Shown in pieces: positions 1 through 8,830 of a DNA stretch of 64,000 bases. How positions within the stretch are numbered: the stretch's first letter is position 1; each line of letters opens with the position of its first letter. Below the pieces are notes generated by a model. It had not been told where the DNA came from and did not search any database. It saw only the letters and a program-made list of their open reading frames with translations. The stretch covers positions 28,374 to 92,373 of the forward strand of contig NZ_QAOU01000011.1 in the NCBI RefSeq assembly GCF_003050965.1, in the 5' to 3' direction. The position numbers were made by a program, and so were the translations under genes. The DNA is from Nitrosospira sp. Nsp2 (GTDB lineage Bacteria > Pseudomonadota > Gammaproteobacteria > Burkholderiales > Nitrosomonadaceae).

Positions 1-236
1 CTGCCTTCGCGCTCGTCCAGCATCTTGACATACCCTCCAAGCGGAAAGGCAGCGATCACCCATTCCGTCTGGTCTTTTCCCCAACGCTTGGTCAGCAAAG
101 GTCGCCCAAACCCGATGGAAAACCGCAGCACCTTTACGCCGCACCAGCGCGCCACCTGATAGTGCCCAAACTCATGAAATACGATCAGGAGCCCGAGGGT
201 CACAACAAAAGCGAGGACAGTGGAGAAGAAGGTCAT
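1..236 (-). CDS. rseP: RseP site-2 protease, N-terminal part (cut by window edge)
   Basis: Inner-membrane zinc metalloprotease of family M50 that, in the family, cleaves anti-sigma factor RseA in the envelope-stress response and clears signal-peptide remnants. Only the first 78 residues lie in the window. They show a hydrophobic first segment, then the metal-binding HEFGH motif at about residues 21-25, followed by a conserved GFGRPL and [12 protein letters not shown] stretch typical of RseP rather than other M50 proteases. The ATG is at 236. It lies downstream of dxr on the same strand, the usual order (dxr-rseP-bamA) in proteobacteria, so it is probably the tail of the rpsB-to-dxr cluster. 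About 215 bases without a credible gene separate it from dxr. Confidence 0.93.
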   Translation of the reverse strand, partial: MTFFSTVLAFVVTLGLLIVFHEFGHYQVARWCGVKVLRFSIGFGRPLLTKRWGKDQTEWVIAAFPLGGYVKMLDEREG

Positions 237-452
237 TGCAACGTCGGCTGGGTATCGCCACCCCAGGGAAAGCTGGATTTTCGGAAAAGTTGATTTGCCG
301 CCGGGGAGGGCGCAGGGTAAGGACACCGGAAAGACGAAGACAGAAGCCAGGACCAAGCTCCCCCTCGGCGCATGCCCGGGGAACTTGTCATCCGCAAGGA
401 ATGGTATGACCGGCTTGTTTGACCCATACCAACAGCCGGTAATTCGAGCTGG

Positions 453-1640
453 TTATGCTAGACACGCCAGCCACTCATGCGCCGCTTCGCGCGCCAGGCG
501 ATCGGCCGCCAACACATCATCCAGCGTAGTCATATCTCCGTGGCCCACCGTATGCATGACCTCCTCTATCATCGCCGGGATCGCCGTAAACGGCATGCTG
601 CAGTCAAGAAAAGACTCTACGGCAACTTCGTTGGCCGCATTGAGCACAGCCGGAGCACTTCCGCCCGTCTCCAAGGCTTGATAGGCAAGCCGCAGACAAG
701 GAAAACGCTTGAAGTCAGGCGCCTCGAAGTCAAGCCGACCCACTTTGAACATATCCAGCGGCGTGACGCCGGTTTCAATCCGCTCCGGAAAACCCAGAGC
801 ATGTGCGATCGGCGTGCGCATATCGGGATTGCCCAGCTGAGCCAGCACTGAACCATCGACATATTCAACCATCGAGTGAATGATGCTCTGCGGATGAACC
901 ACAACCTGAATTTGTTCGGGACCGGCTTCAAACAGCCAATGTGCTTCAATCACCTCCAGACCCTTGTTCATCATCGTGGCCGAATCTACGGAAATCTTCC
1001 GCCCCATCACCCAATTGGGATGTGCGCAAGCTTGTCCCGGCGTTACCTCCTCCAGTAAACTCAGCGGTGTTTGCCGGAATGGCCCTCCCGACGCCGTCAA
1101 TAAAATACGACGTACCCCAACCGCCTTCAAATCCCCGGCGAAACCGTGGGGCAGTGACTGGAAGATGGCATTATGCTCGCTGTCGATCGGCAGTAACGTC
1201 GCCTTGTTTTCTTTGACGACATCCATGAAGATGCGTCCAGCCATTACCATCGTTTCCTTGTTTGCAAGCAGGATCTGCTTGCCGCTGCTGGCTGCCGCAA
1301 AGGTGGGCCGGATGCCCGCAGCACCGACAATTGCCGCCATGACGGTATCGACATCCGGCAACGATGCGACTTTCTCCAGTGACTCGACCCCGCACAGGAC
1401 TTCGGTAGGGATACCCGCCGCACGGATCTCGGCTTGAAGCCATCCCGCACTGGCCTCGTCCAGCAACACCGCATAACGCGGCTGAAAACGGAGGCATTGC
1501 TCCAGCATTTTGGGAGCGCCCTTATTAGCAGTGAGCGCGACCACGCGGAACCGGTCTGGATGACGTGCAACCACGTCCAGCGTGTTTTCCCCGATGCTGC
1601 CGGTAGAGCCAAGGATGGTGAGATTACGGACAGATCTCAT
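453..1640 (-). CDS. dxr: 1-deoxy-D-xylulose 5-phosphate reductoisomerase
   Basis: Cytoplasmic enzyme converting 1-deoxy-D-xylulose 5-phosphate to 2-C-methyl-D-erythritol 4-phosphate with NADPH and a divalent metal, the committed step of the MEP isoprenoid pathway. The 395 residues match the usual family length. The N-terminus carries the NADPH-binding GSTGSIG turn (about residues 11-17), followed by LLANKET and the metal/substrate motif [12 protein letters not shown] in the middle. Its start overlaps the stop of cdsA by four bases, which suggests translational coupling. Placing it between cdsA and rseP links isoprenoid supply to the undecaprenyl and phospholipid genes upstream. Confidence 0.97.
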   Translation of the reverse strand: MRSVRNLTILGSTGSIGENTLDVVARHPDRFRVVALTANKGAPKMLEQCLRFQPRYAVLLDEASAGWLQAEIRAAGIPTEVLCGVESLEKVASLPDVDTVMAAIVGAAGIRPTFAAASSGKQILLANKETMVMAGRIFMDVVKENKATLLPIDSEHNAIFQSLPHGFAGDLKAVGVRRILLTASGGPFRQTPLSLLEEVTPGQACAHPNWVMGRKISVDSATMMNKGLEVIEAHWLFEAGPEQIQVVVHPQSIIHSMVEYVDGSVLAQLGNPDMRTPIAHALGFPERIETGVTPLDMFKVGRLDFEAPDFKRFPCLRLAYQALETGGSAPAVLNAANEVAVESFLDCSMPFTAIPAMIEEVMHTVGHGDMTTLDDVLAADRLAREAAHEWLACLA

Positions 1641-2458
1641 AATTCGGACTGTAAAATTAGAAGGGATAAAATGGCAAGGGGCAGAGTCGAAGTAAGCGCA
1701 TCAATCCGGTCAAGTATACCACCGTGGCCCGGCAAAATATTCCCGCTGTCCTTGACCCCGGCCTGACGTTTCATAAGAGACTCAAACAAATCGCCAACAA
1801 TTCCCATGACGGCGAGCAGAAGCAACAGCGGCACAAGCAAGCTGGCATGCGCTTCATTTCCCGAACTATTGCTCCATATCAGGGCATAAACCAAGACCGC
1901 CGCGAGCGCACCCGCTGCACCCTCCCACGTCTTACCCGGGCTGATCGAGGGCGCGAGCTTGTGTTTTCCCCAGGCGCGCCCGGAAAAATACGCTGCGATA
2001 TCTGATATCCAGATGGCGGACATGAAGCCGAGCAGAAGAAGCGGATCGATTGCGCGCAACTGGTATAAGGCAAGACTGGTGGGCAATAGCACGAGCCAGC
2101 CCATCAAAGCCAGGACGGCCGGATTGCCAACCCGATGCTTCGTCTTCAAAAACCATGGGGCATACAATATCCAGAATGCTAATGAGGTGAAATAAAGCGG
2201 TTCCAAGGCGGTGCTGTATGGATTGGTCAGGACCGCGTCCGCCAGTACGAATAGCAATTCTCCGGCCAGAAATATAGTGAATAAAAGATAAATTATGGAG
2301 GAATTCAGAGAAAGACGGGCCAGCCTGCTCCATTCCCACGCCCCTGCGGCGGTCAAGGCGAGCAATAGCACCATCCAGAAAACCGCGGATAAATAAAACA
2401 GTGCTGCCAGAAACAGACACAACACGATGACGGCGGTGATAATCCTGGCCTGGAGCAT
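1637..2458 (-). CDS. cdsA: phosphatidate cytidylyltransferase
   Basis: Integral inner-membrane enzyme that makes CDP-diacylglycerol from CTP and phosphatidic acid, the precursor of all major phospholipids. The 273-residue protein has roughly seven to eight hydrophobic segments. Near the C-terminus it carries the family signature, S-x-x-K-R-x4-K-D-x-G-x-x-L-P-x-H-G-G-x-x-D-R (visible as [14 protein letters not shown] then [10 protein letters not shown]). The motif SPGKTWEG in the middle is also characteristic. It follows uppS with about 48 bases between and overlaps dxr by four bases, so it is part of the same minus-strand operon. Confidence 0.96.
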   Translation of the reverse strand: MLQARIITAVIVLCLFLAALFYLSAVFWMVLLLALTAAGAWEWSRLARLSLNSSIIYLLFTIFLAGELLFVLADAVLTNPYSTALEPLYFTSLAFWILYAPWFLKTKHRVGNPAVLALMGWLVLLPTSLALYQLRAIDPLLLLGFMSAIWISDIAAYFSGRAWGKHKLAPSISPGKTWEGAAGALAAVLVYALIWSNSSGNEAHASLLVPLLLLLAVMGIVGDLFESLMKRQAGVKDSGNILPGHGGILDRIDALTSTLPLAILSLLILQSEL

Positions 2459-2506
2459 GACTATAGCTATAAAGGGGGAAACAGGCCACGTTTGAGCAGT
2501 GGCAAG

Positions 2507-3304
2507 CTAAGCCGTTCTCTTGACGGCCGCTTCTCTGCTGTGTGGGGACTGTACCAGTTGCTCGCTGGTGCGCCCGAATCGGCGCTCGCGCTGCTGATAA
2601 GACTGAATGGCAAGGTCGAGTGCATTCGCATCAAAATCCGGCCACAGCGTCTCGGTAAAATAGAGCTCAGTGTAAGCCAGTTGCCACAGAAGAAAATTGC
2701 TGATGCGCTTTTCTCCACCGGTCCGAATAAATAGATCGGGTTCGGGCGCGAAGTTCAACGCAGAATGCTGCATTACGTCTTTCTCATCGAAACACGTCGC
2801 AAGATCGGGACGCTGCGCGAGCATCTTCCGGACTGCCTGCATGATATCCCACCGCCCCCCATAGTTGGCCGCGACGGTAAGAGTGAAGCGGTCGTTCGCC
2901 GCCGTAAGCGCTTCGCCGTTGCGGATGAATTCAACGATTTTGGGCTCGAACTTTGATAAATCGCCGATAACTTTAAAACGGATCCCGTTCTCGTGCAGCT
3001 TGCTAACTTCCTGTTCCAGCACATTTATGAATAGCTGCATGAGGAAGGCAACTTCGTCCGGCGGCCTGCGCCAATTTTCACTGCTGAAAGCAAATAATGT
3101 CAGGTATTCAACGCCGCGCTCGATACATGCTTTTATCGCGGTGCGAACTGTCTCCACCCCGCGCTTATGCCCTGCCATTCGTGGCATGAAGCGGTTTTTT
3201 GCCCAGCGCCCGTTGCCGTCCATGATAATGGCAATGTGGCGGGGAATGATGCGTGACTCGGGTATTTCCCGGGTTGAGCTGGTGAAACTCGTGATAGCGG
3301 GCAT
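2507..3304 (-). CDS. uppS: undecaprenyl diphosphate synthase (isoprenyl transferase)
   Basis: Cis-prenyltransferase that condenses farnesyl diphosphate with eight isopentenyl units to give the C55 lipid carrier for peptidoglycan and polysaccharide synthesis. The catalytic Asp lies in the motif [13 protein letters not shown] at about residue 29, and the GHKRG and [11 protein letters not shown] motifs follow. The C-terminal half carries the [19 protein letters not shown] region that binds the diphosphate. At 265 residues it is normal in length. It sits between frr and cdsA, the standard proteobacterial order. About 120 bases separate it from frr; I see no clear promoter or terminator there. Confidence 0.96.
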   Translation of the reverse strand: MPAITSFTSSTREIPESRIIPRHIAIIMDGNGRWAKNRFMPRMAGHKRGVETVRTAIKACIERGVEYLTLFAFSSENWRRPPDEVAFLMQLFINVLEQEVSKLHENGIRFKVIGDLSKFEPKIVEFIRNGEALTAANDRFTLTVAANYGGRWDIMQAVRKMLAQRPDLATCFDEKDVMQHSALNFAPEPDLFIRTGGEKRISNFLLWQLAYTELYFTETLWPDFDANALDLAIQSYQQRERRFGRTSEQLVQSPHSREAAVKRTA

Positions 3305-3426
3305 GAGAGGATATGGTTGAGTTAAGGATGGTTCAGGAATTTTTAGGGAATTTAATCATTCATGAGCATCCGCGCTTCGCAGATCATCTGGCTTTCCCCC
3401 CGTATTTTACGGTATTTTGCCCTAGG

Positions 3427-3984
3427 TTATATTGCCATCAATTCGGCTTCCTTGGTTTGCAGGGTTTTATCTATTTCCGAGATGTAGCGGTCGGTGAGTT
3501 TCTGGATTTCTTCCTGACCGCGACGTTCTTCGTCCTCCGCGACCTTCTTCTCCTTGAGCAGTTCCTTCAGATGAGCATTGGCGTCTCGCCGGATATTTCG
3601 CATCGCCACCCGCGCATTTTCCGCCTCATGCTTGACAACTTTGGTGAGGTCTCGACGGCGCTCCTCCGTAAGCGGTGGCATCGGCACCCGAATCAACTCT
3701 CCTACAGTAACAGGGTTCAATCCGAGATCGGAATTGCGGATAGCTTTTTCAACCGAACCCAGCATCTTCTTTTCCCAAGGGGCAACGGTGATCGTGCGCG
3801 CATCGGCCAGATTAACATTGGCAACCTGATGGATGGGCGTGGGCGTACCATAATAATCAATCGTGATATGATCCAACAGTCCGGTATGCGCTCGCCCTGT
3901 TCGAACCTTGCCTAAGTCCAGTTTCAATGCCTCAAGGCTCTTTTGCATTTTCTCTTCAGCGGCTTTCTTAATGTCGGCGATCAT
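3427..3984 (-). CDS. frr: ribosome recycling factor
   Basis: Cytoplasmic factor that, with EF-G, splits post-termination ribosomes. I start it at the ATG at 3984 ([13 protein letters not shown]), giving the canonical 185 residues. The open frame extends 12 codons further upstream but that extension has no family match. Typical conserved stretches are [15 protein letters not shown] (RxGRA loop), the [14 protein letters not shown] domain II region and the C-terminal helix rich in Lys and Glu. It sits about 100 bases after pyrH and before uppS, as in most proteobacteria. Confidence 0.96.
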   Translation of the reverse strand: MIADIKKAAEEKMQKSLEALKLDLGKVRTGRAHTGLLDHITIDYYGTPTPIHQVANVNLADARTITVAPWEKKMLGSVEKAIRNSDLGLNPVTVGELIRVPMPPLTEERRRDLTKVVKHEAENARVAMRNIRRDANAHLKELLKEKKVAEDEERRGQEEIQKLTDRYISEIDKTLQTKEAELMAI

Positions 3985-4084
3985 GATTTTTAGGTCACAT
4001 AGATAGTGTAAAAGATGCACTGCAAGTCCATGGATTGCTCCAGCGTGGCATATCCCGGTTCAGTCGCGATTTTACAAAAACCTG

Positions 4085-4801
4085 TCAAACCTCTACGAGG
4101 GTTCCCTCATCTTCACCCATTACTACCCGTCTTAACGCTCCGGCCTTGAAAATACTGAATACATTGAGGGGTAGCTTCTGGTCGCGGCATAAGGTTAACG
4201 CCGTGGCATCCATGACCTGAAGGTTCTGGGCAATAGCATCGTTAAATGACAGTTTCTTATAGCGTACAGCGTCAGGGTTCTTCTTGGGATCGGCGGTATA
4301 GACGCCGTCGACCTTGGTGGCTTTAAGCACGATGTCCACGTTCATTTCCATCCCCCGTAGCGCGGCAGCCGTGTCGGTAGTGAAAAACGGGTTGCCGGTA
4401 CCTGCGGCAAAGATCACCACCTTACCTGCTTCCAGATACCGGATTGCCTTGCCACGAATGTAAGGTTCGACAACCTGATCAATGCGTAACGCGGACTGTA
4501 CCCGGCTTACTACCCCGCCACGGCGCATGGCATCCTGTAGCGCAAGGGCATTCATTACGGTAGCAAGCATCCCCATGTAATCGGCTGTAGAACGATCCAT
4601 CCCGTCGGCAGCGGATACCATCCCTCGAAAGATGTTTCCGCCCCCGATTACTACCGCCACCTGCACACCCATCCCGTTGATGTCAGCTATTTCGGAGACA
4701 ATCCGCTCGATCACGTGACGGTTGATACCATAGCTGTCGTCGCCCATCAGGGCTTCCCCCGAGAGCTTCAGGAGAATACGCTTATAAGACGCAGTCGTCA
4801 T
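4085..4801 (-). CDS. pyrH: UMP kinase
   Basis: Hexameric cytoplasmic kinase of the amino-acid-kinase fold that phosphorylates UMP to UDP, feeding pyrimidine nucleotide and UDP-sugar synthesis. It has 238 residues. The N-terminal [14 protein letters not shown] phosphate-binding region, the GGGNIFRG loop and the Asp-rich [17 protein letters not shown] segment are diagnostic. It begins seven bases after the tsf stop codon, so it is almost certainly co-transcribed with rpsB-tsf. Confidence 0.97.
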   Translation of the reverse strand: MTTASYKRILLKLSGEALMGDDSYGINRHVIERIVSEIADINGMGVQVAVVIGGGNIFRGMVSAADGMDRSTADYMGMLATVMNALALQDAMRRGGVVSRVQSALRIDQVVEPYIRGKAIRYLEAGKVVIFAAGTGNPFFTTDTAAALRGMEMNVDIVLKATKVDGVYTADPKKNPDAVRYKKLSFNDAIAQNLQVMDATALTLCRDQKLPLNVFSIFKAGALRRVVMGEDEGTLVEV

Positions 4802-4808
4802 GAATTTT

Positions 4809-5717
4809 TCAATCTGGTTGTGATGCCTTTTCTTCTTTCGCCTGGTTTACCTGGGCCATTACCTCAGCCGCGAAATCGCCACTTTTCCGTTCGATGCCCT
4901 CCCCAACAACAAACAGGGTAAAGCCGTTCACTTTTGCAGATTTCGATGCGAGCAATTTCTCCACGGTCTGATCAGGGTTCTTGACGAAGGGTTGACCAAG
5001 CAGCGTCACTTCCGCCAAGTATTTTGCGATACGCCCTTCTACCATTTTTGCGACGATATCGGCAGGCTTGCCGCTTTCCTCCGCCTGCGCGGTGTAGATC
5101 AGCCGTTCGCGCGCCAGCAATTCAGACGACACCTGATCAGCCGAGACGCAAATCGGCTTGCTCGCAGCAATATGCATGGCAAGATCCTTACCGAGCGTCG
5201 GATCACTCCCGGTGTAATCGACCATCACCCCCATTTTGGCCCCATGAAGATATGAAGCCAGGTTGCCCGAGGCCTGATAGCGCACGAACCGTCGCACACT
5301 GATGTTTTCACCCAGCTTCATTACCAACGCCTTGCGGAATTCCTCCACATTCTCGCCCCCGGGCAAAGTAGCGCCTGCCAATGCTTCCGTATTCCCCAGG
5401 CTTTCCGTCGTTAACAACTCTGCGAGATTACGGGCGAAATTGATGAAATCTTCGTTTCTGGCGACAAAATCCGTTTCACAGTTAACTTCCACCAACGCGC
5501 CGCTCTTGCCATCCGGTGCAATATGCGCCGCCACCATGCCCTCTGCGGCTATCCTGCCGGCAGCCTTGCTCGCCTTGGCTCCACTTTTGATCCGCAGCAG
5601 GTCCTCCGCCGCTTTCATGTCGCCGCCGGTCTCACTCAACGCCTTTTTGCATTCCATCATGCCCAAGCCGGTGAGGTCGCGTAACTCTTTCACCATCTGT
5701 GCGGTGATCTCAGCCAT
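4809..5717 (-). CDS. tsf: elongation factor Ts
   Basis: Guanine-nucleotide exchange factor for EF-Tu. I begin it at the ATG at 5717 ([12 protein letters not shown]), which has GGAG five bases upstream; an in-frame GTG two codons earlier at 5723 is less likely. The 302 residues start with the family's N-terminal UBA-like motif ([16 protein letters not shown]) and include the conserved [12 protein letters not shown] stretch. It follows rpsB after a 124-base spacer holding a hairpin at 5746-5768 and precedes pyrH. Confidence 0.97.
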   Translation of the reverse strand: MAEITAQMVKELRDLTGLGMMECKKALSETGGDMKAAEDLLRIKSGAKASKAAGRIAAEGMVAAHIAPDGKSGALVEVNCETDFVARNEDFINFARNLAELLTTESLGNTEALAGATLPGGENVEEFRKALVMKLGENISVRRFVRYQASGNLASYLHGAKMGVMVDYTGSDPTLGKDLAMHIAASKPICVSADQVSSELLARERLIYTAQAEESGKPADIVAKMVEGRIAKYLAEVTLLGQPFVKNPDQTVEKLLASKSAKVNGFTLFVVGEGIERKSGDFAAEVMAQVNQAKEEKASQPD

Positions 5718-5745
5718 AGTCACTCCAGATTCGATTCAATAAAAT

Positions 5746-5768
5746 AGGCGGCTTCATTTCCGCCGCCT
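5746..5768 (-). terminator. intergenic hairpin between rpsB and tsf, possible attenuator
   Basis: A perfect 7-bp inverted repeat (AGGCGGC / GCCGCCT) with a 9-nt loop, followed in the minus-strand sense by ATTTTATTG. The U-run is short, so I read it as a weak or partial terminator that could lower tsf expression relative to rpsB. An rpsB-tsf intergenic attenuator is known in enterobacteria; its function here is inferred. Confidence 0.5.
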
Positions 5769-5841
5769 CTGCAAAAAAGGCACTAGCCCAGCCTCCAACT
5801 TCCCGGCAGTCGCCAGGAAAGCAGTTGTTAGTTAGCAATTG

Positions 5842-6576
5842 CTAGTCCGCGCCCTCTTCCACTTCTTCAAATTCGTTTTTAACGATTTCCTGCACCATTT
5901 GATTACGCCCTTCCAGAATCGCATCGGCCACGCCACGCACATAAAGCCGTATCGCCTGGCTGGAATCATCATTGCCGGGAATGACATAATCCACCCCATC
6001 AGGACTATGGTTGGTATCTACAACTCCGACTATCGGGATGCCAAGTTTGCGAGCCTCCGTGATTGCTCCTTTCTGATAACCGACATCAACCACAAACATG
6101 GCATCGGGAAGCCCTTTCATATCCTTGATGCCCCCCAGACTGCGATGGAGTTTTTCCAGCTCACGCTGAATATCCAGCGCTTCTTTTTTTGAAAGCTTGT
6201 CCAGCGTACCATCCTGGGCCATCGTCTCCATATCGTGCAGACGCTTCACGGATTGTTTTATCGTTTTGAAATTGGTGAGCATCCCTCCCAGCCATCGCTG
6301 ATCGACATACGGAGAGCCGCAACGCATCGCTTCCTCGCGTACGATATCGCGGGCCTGCCGCTTGGTTCCCACAAAAAGGATAATGCCTTTGTTGGCCGAT
6401 AGCTGACGCACATAGCTCATGGCCTCCTGGTACATCGTCAGGGTCTTTTCAAGGTTGATGATATGGATCTTATTGCGATGGCCAAAAATATACTGAGCCA
6501 TCTTCGGGTTCCAGAAACGGGTTTGATGTCCGAAATGGACGCCCGCTTCCAGCATCTGCCGCATAGTCACTGACAT
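5842..6576 (-). CDS. rpsB: 30S ribosomal protein S2
   Basis: Small-subunit ribosomal protein. The open frame runs further upstream but the true start is the ATG at 6576 ([18 protein letters not shown]), with AGGAGA seven bases before it. That gives 244 residues, normal for S2. Diagnostic stretches are [15 protein letters not shown], the GTKRQA motif, and the [14 protein letters not shown] region. The C-terminus is acidic. It is the first gene of the rpsB-to-rseP cluster, with a 160-nt untranslated leader downstream of a strong promoter at 6744-6773. Confidence 0.97.
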   Translation of the reverse strand: MSVTMRQMLEAGVHFGHQTRFWNPKMAQYIFGHRNKIHIINLEKTLTMYQEAMSYVRQLSANKGIILFVGTKRQARDIVREEAMRCGSPYVDQRWLGGMLTNFKTIKQSVKRLHDMETMAQDGTLDKLSKKEALDIQRELEKLHRSLGGIKDMKGLPDAMFVVDVGYQKGAITEARKLGIPIVGVVDTNHSPDGVDYVIPGNDDSSQAIRLYVRGVADAILEGRNQMVQEIVKNEFEEVEEGAD

Positions 6577-6658
6577 GGTTTCTCCTATAGGGTTAAGCCT
6601 CCATCCGCCGCTGCCGCTCTGTTGCGAGCACCCTTTGAAAGACGGATGTGCGAAATTA

Positions 6659-6678
6659 CGCCAGCATTCAAGCTGGCG
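6659..6678 (-). promoter_or_regulatory. hairpin in the rpsB 5' leader
   Basis: A perfect 7-bp inverted repeat (CGCCAGC / GCTGGCG) with a 6-nt loop, inside the presumed rpsB leader between the promoter and the start codon. Ribosomal protein S2 autoregulates through its mRNA leader in other bacteria; whether this element does so is inference. Confidence 0.4.
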
Positions 6679-6743
6679 ACTAACTCCCGGATTGCTCGGA
6701 CCTGTCGAAAACAAGGATCTTCGCGACGCCAGGTTAGCGCGAA

Positions 6744-6773
6744 ATTATACCATTTTTGCCCGGCCTCACTCAA
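6744..6773 (-). promoter_or_regulatory. sigma70-type promoter for rpsB cluster
   Basis: On the minus strand TTGAGT (6773-6768), an 18-nt spacer, then a perfect TATAAT (6749-6744). The predicted start is near 6737, leaving a leader of about 160 nt before rpsB. Confidence 0.7.
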
Positions 6774-6856
6774 TTGAGCTGTATAAAAATAGGCATTTAT
6801 CCTGCCACAAGCGCCTGGGATGCGAATAAACAGTTCAAGAGCGCAGAAGGAGGAGG

Positions 6857-6922
6857 ATGAGCGGAACCGTGCCAGACCAATCCATTATGTGTGTCAACGA
6901 ACATACCCCCGGCGATAATTAA
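6857..6922 (+). CDS. putative 21-residue leader peptide with strong Shine-Dalgarno
   Basis: A short frame (MSGTVPDQSIMCVNEHTPGDN) directly preceded by an AGAAGGAGGAGG purine run. Its stop codon abuts the tandem repeats at 6923-6994. I do not recognise the peptide. The very strong Shine-Dalgarno is the only support; the spacing from AAGGAGG to ATG is short (three bases), so translation is uncertain. Confidence 0.25.
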   Translation: MSGTVPDQSIMCVNEHTPGDN

Positions 6923-6994
6923 GAGAAACTGAAGGCTCTCATGCAGGGGTAAAAATTGAAGAAAAACCGAAGGTTCTCATGCAAGGGTAAAAAT
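6923..6994 (+). repeat. two tandem 34-nt repeats, 38-nt period, upstream of DUF883 operon
   Basis: Copies at 6923-6956 and 6961-6994 differ at only a few positions. Each contains GAAGG, a 5-nt spacer, then ATG CAG/CAA GGG TAA, that is, a Shine-Dalgarno, a three-codon frame (Met-Gln-Gly) and a stop. They lie 42 bases before the ATG of the next gene, in its probable leader or promoter region. They could be an operator pair or minimal leader frames. Confidence 0.6.
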
Positions 6995-7036
6995 CTAGTA
7001 CACATATTTTCTTCCAACAACTAAAAGGAGCTTACC

Positions 7037-7450
7037 ATGGAAAGAGATACTTCCACGAATACAGCCGAGGATACAAAAGCCGCAGCGGAAAATGTGGCGC
7101 ATCGCGTCGGTGATGCAGCTCAGAGGGTCGGCAACGCCGCCAAAACGGCCGGGAAACAGGTGGGGGCGGTCGCCAGCGACGAACTGGCGAATCTCAGAGC
7201 TGACCTGGACGATCTCATCTCGCGCATTCCCAGTTTATCGGATATTGATCTGGAAAAAGCAAAGGACAATTTGATACAAAAAATTGCCGAAACCAAGGAA
7301 ACGGCTCGGGATGTTGCCCACGAGGCCCGGGAACAACTGGATCACGGTATCGAATGTACCCGGGATTACGTTAAGGAACGTCCGCTGCAATCGGTGGGCT
7401 ATGCCGCAGCGATCGGCTTGCTAGTAGGCTTATTGACAGCCCGGCGGTAG
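7037..7450 (+). CDS. DUF883 family (ElaB/YqjD-like) C-tail-anchored membrane protein
   Basis: This 137-residue protein belongs to the family of E. coli YqjD/ElaB, inner-membrane proteins anchored by the C-terminus and, in E. coli, linked to stationary-phase ribosome association. The N-terminal 110 residues are charged, Ala/Glu/Lys-rich and likely helical. The end (VGYAAAIGLLVGLLTARR) is one membrane span with an Arg pair. AAGGAG lies six bases before the ATG. It is the first gene of an operon with the next two frames, the same order as E. coli yqjD-yqjE-yqjK. The 34-nt tandem repeats just upstream may regulate it. Confidence 0.85.
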   Translation: MERDTSTNTAEDTKAAAENVAHRVGDAAQRVGNAAKTAGKQVGAVASDELANLRADLDDLISRIPSLSDIDLEKAKDNLIQKIAETKETARDVAHEAREQLDHGIECTRDYVKERPLQSVGYAAAIGLLVGLLTARR

Positions 7451-7490
7451 GCGGCTCCGTTCGGCCCCAGCATATCAGTGAGAAATCGCC

Positions 7491-7859
7491 ATGTTTGAGA
7501 CCATTAAAAAAGCCAGGCAGGTGGGAGCAATCGCCTTGGAGCGCGTCGGCGAATATCTGGAGCTGTTGAAGATATCGGCTGAGATTCAGGGGCAGAACCT
7601 GAAAAGGCGCATTATCGGCTACGCGGCGGCAGCGCTCTTTGGCGTCTTAAGCTTTTTTTTCCTGGGGCTGGCCGTCATCATTACCTGTTGGGATACGCCC
7701 TATCGCGTGATGTCCGCATGGGGCGTGGCTGCTTTCTTTACTTTATTAGCGTTTGTGATATATATGGGAACGCCGAGCCGCGCAGATTCTGTATCAGCTT
7801 TTGATACTGTTCGCGACGAATTACAGCAGGACATCAAACTGATGAAAGACATAGTATGA
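7491..7859 (+). CDS. phage-holin-like membrane protein (YqjE / DUF1469 family)
   Basis: A 122-residue protein with a charged N-terminus and two strong membrane segments at about residues 45-68 and 75-95. Sequence character and position between a DUF883 gene and a small basic membrane protein match YqjE of the yqjDEK group. No enzymatic motif is visible. Its stop codon overlaps the start of the next gene by four bases (ATGAG), so the two are translationally coupled. The role is unknown; membrane stress is inferred from the family. Confidence 0.8.
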   Translation: MFETIKKARQVGAIALERVGEYLELLKISAEIQGQNLKRRIIGYAAAALFGVLSFFFLGLAVIITCWDTPYRVMSAWGVAAFFTLLAFVIYMGTPSRADSVSAFDTVRDELQQDIKLMKDIV

Positions 7860-8206
7860 GCAGCGAACTGGAACAAGAAAGAAATGCGCTGCTGGAGCGA
7901 ATGCACGCCAGCCGCAATAATTACCGGTCCGAGTTGGTTTATACGGAGGAACCGCGGCAAACGGTGACTGTCGACGCGTTCCCCCGAAGCCAGACGTTCA
8001 AATTCATTGCTCGGCATCCATACTCCGCCTCGCTGGGGTTGCTTGCCGCTTTGGCGTTCTTGCCGCGTAAGCCGCTACGGAGAGCGGTAAAAGGCGGCAT
8101 CGCCTTGGCGGCAGGAATGCTGGGCAGCAGTGCGAAAACTTTAGTGATGCGGCAGGTGCTGCCATCGGTAGTGAGTTCCTTAAAGTCGCGCAACCAAATG
8201 AAATAA
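7856..8206 (+). CDS. YqjK-like small protein of the yqjDEK operon
   Basis: A 116-residue protein starting inside the stop of the YqjE-like gene. The N-terminal 50 residues are polar and charged (SELEQERNALLERMHASRNNY). The rest has one or two moderately hydrophobic segments rich in Ala, Leu and Arg. Position and size match YqjK-like proteins, whose sequences are poorly conserved; the assignment rests mainly on context. No catalytic motif is seen. Confidence 0.65.
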   Translation: MSSELEQERNALLERMHASRNNYRSELVYTEEPRQTVTVDAFPRSQTFKFIARHPYSASLGLLAALAFLPRKPLRRAVKGGIALAAGMLGSSAKTLVMRQVLPSVVSSLKSRNQMK

Positions 8207-8301
8207 ACCGAATAAAACTTCCATTTGCCATTGCGGAGTCAAACAGTCCGACGTCAAAATAAGCGAAATATGATCCTTCCGGTTTTCCAAGGAGAACGAT
8301 C

Positions 8302-8379
8302 ATGGGTAAATATTTTCTAGCTTGGCTTCTGGGCGTGCCTGCATTTGTACTCGTAATCATTTATCTTCTGATGAACTGA
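8302..8379 (+). CDS. 25-residue single-span membrane protein
   Basis: A short gene encoding MGKYFLAWLLGVPAFVLVIIYLLMN (25 residues, given here in two parts: MGKYFLAWLLGVPAFV then LVIIYLLMN). A nearly ideal AAGGAG lies seven bases before its ATG. Almost the whole peptide is one hydrophobic span with a positively charged Lys at the N-terminal side. It lies 95 bases after the YqjK-like gene and 10 bases before the EF-hand gene on the same strand. I believe similar tiny proteins occur beside YqjD genes in other proteobacteria but cannot verify this here. Its function is unknown; tiny single-span proteins often act as stress-related modulators of membrane complexes. Confidence 0.7.
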   Translation: MGKYFLAWLLGVPAFVLVIIYLLMN

Positions 8380-8388
8380 CTGACTTCC

Positions 8389-8688
8389 ATGCCATCTTCA
8401 ACTTTGAACAGAATGATCCTCGCGCTGGCCGCAACGGCTGCCTGCGTACTGTCCGCCCCGGGCTTGGTCCACGCGGAAAAATCGGCGCCCAAGGCGGAGG
8501 TAATAAGGGCTCCATTAGAACTTTACGATACCAACGAGGATGGCTATGTGAGCGCAGAGGAAGCTGCGCAGCAGAAGATGCCGGCCCGAACATTTGAAAG
8601 TCTGGATGTTGACCGGGATGGGAGATTGAACAAGGATGAGTTTGGCAAAGCGCCGCCCATGCGCTTGGATGAGGAAGTTTCGAAATAA
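8389..8688 (+). CDS. secreted EF-hand calcium-binding protein
   Basis: A 99-residue protein with a signal peptide (basic start, hydrophobic core to about residue 22, cleavage near VHA-EK). It has two EF-hand loops: DTNEDGYVSAEE at about residues 46-57 and DVDRDGRLNKDE at about 73-84. Both keep the Asp, Asn/Asp and Gly positions and the final Glu needed for calcium. It is probably periplasmic. It follows the 25-residue membrane protein by 10 bases and may share its transcript. The partner and process are unknown. Confidence 0.85.
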   Translation: MPSSTLNRMILALAATAACVLSAPGLVHAEKSAPKAEVIRAPLELYDTNEDGYVSAEEAAQQKMPARTFESLDVDRDGRLNKDEFGKAPPMRLDEEVSK

Positions 8689-8830
8689 TTGGTAGGCCCC
8701 CCTGGGTCTCTTCCAGGGGATCAGTGGTTCCCTCGCACTTGCGGTGCAAACTCGCCGCCTAAACTGGCAGAGCGACGATGCCCTAGCATTCGCCCACGCG
8801 CCGTTGGGGCATTTCCGCTACAATGGCTGG

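Noticed and set aside
237..452. 64-codon frame between rseP and dxr
   Set aside because: No start signal or family character; the space is better read as spacer.
3313..3915. 200-codon plus-strand frame over frr
   Set aside because: frr on the minus strand has full-length family support; the plus frame has none.
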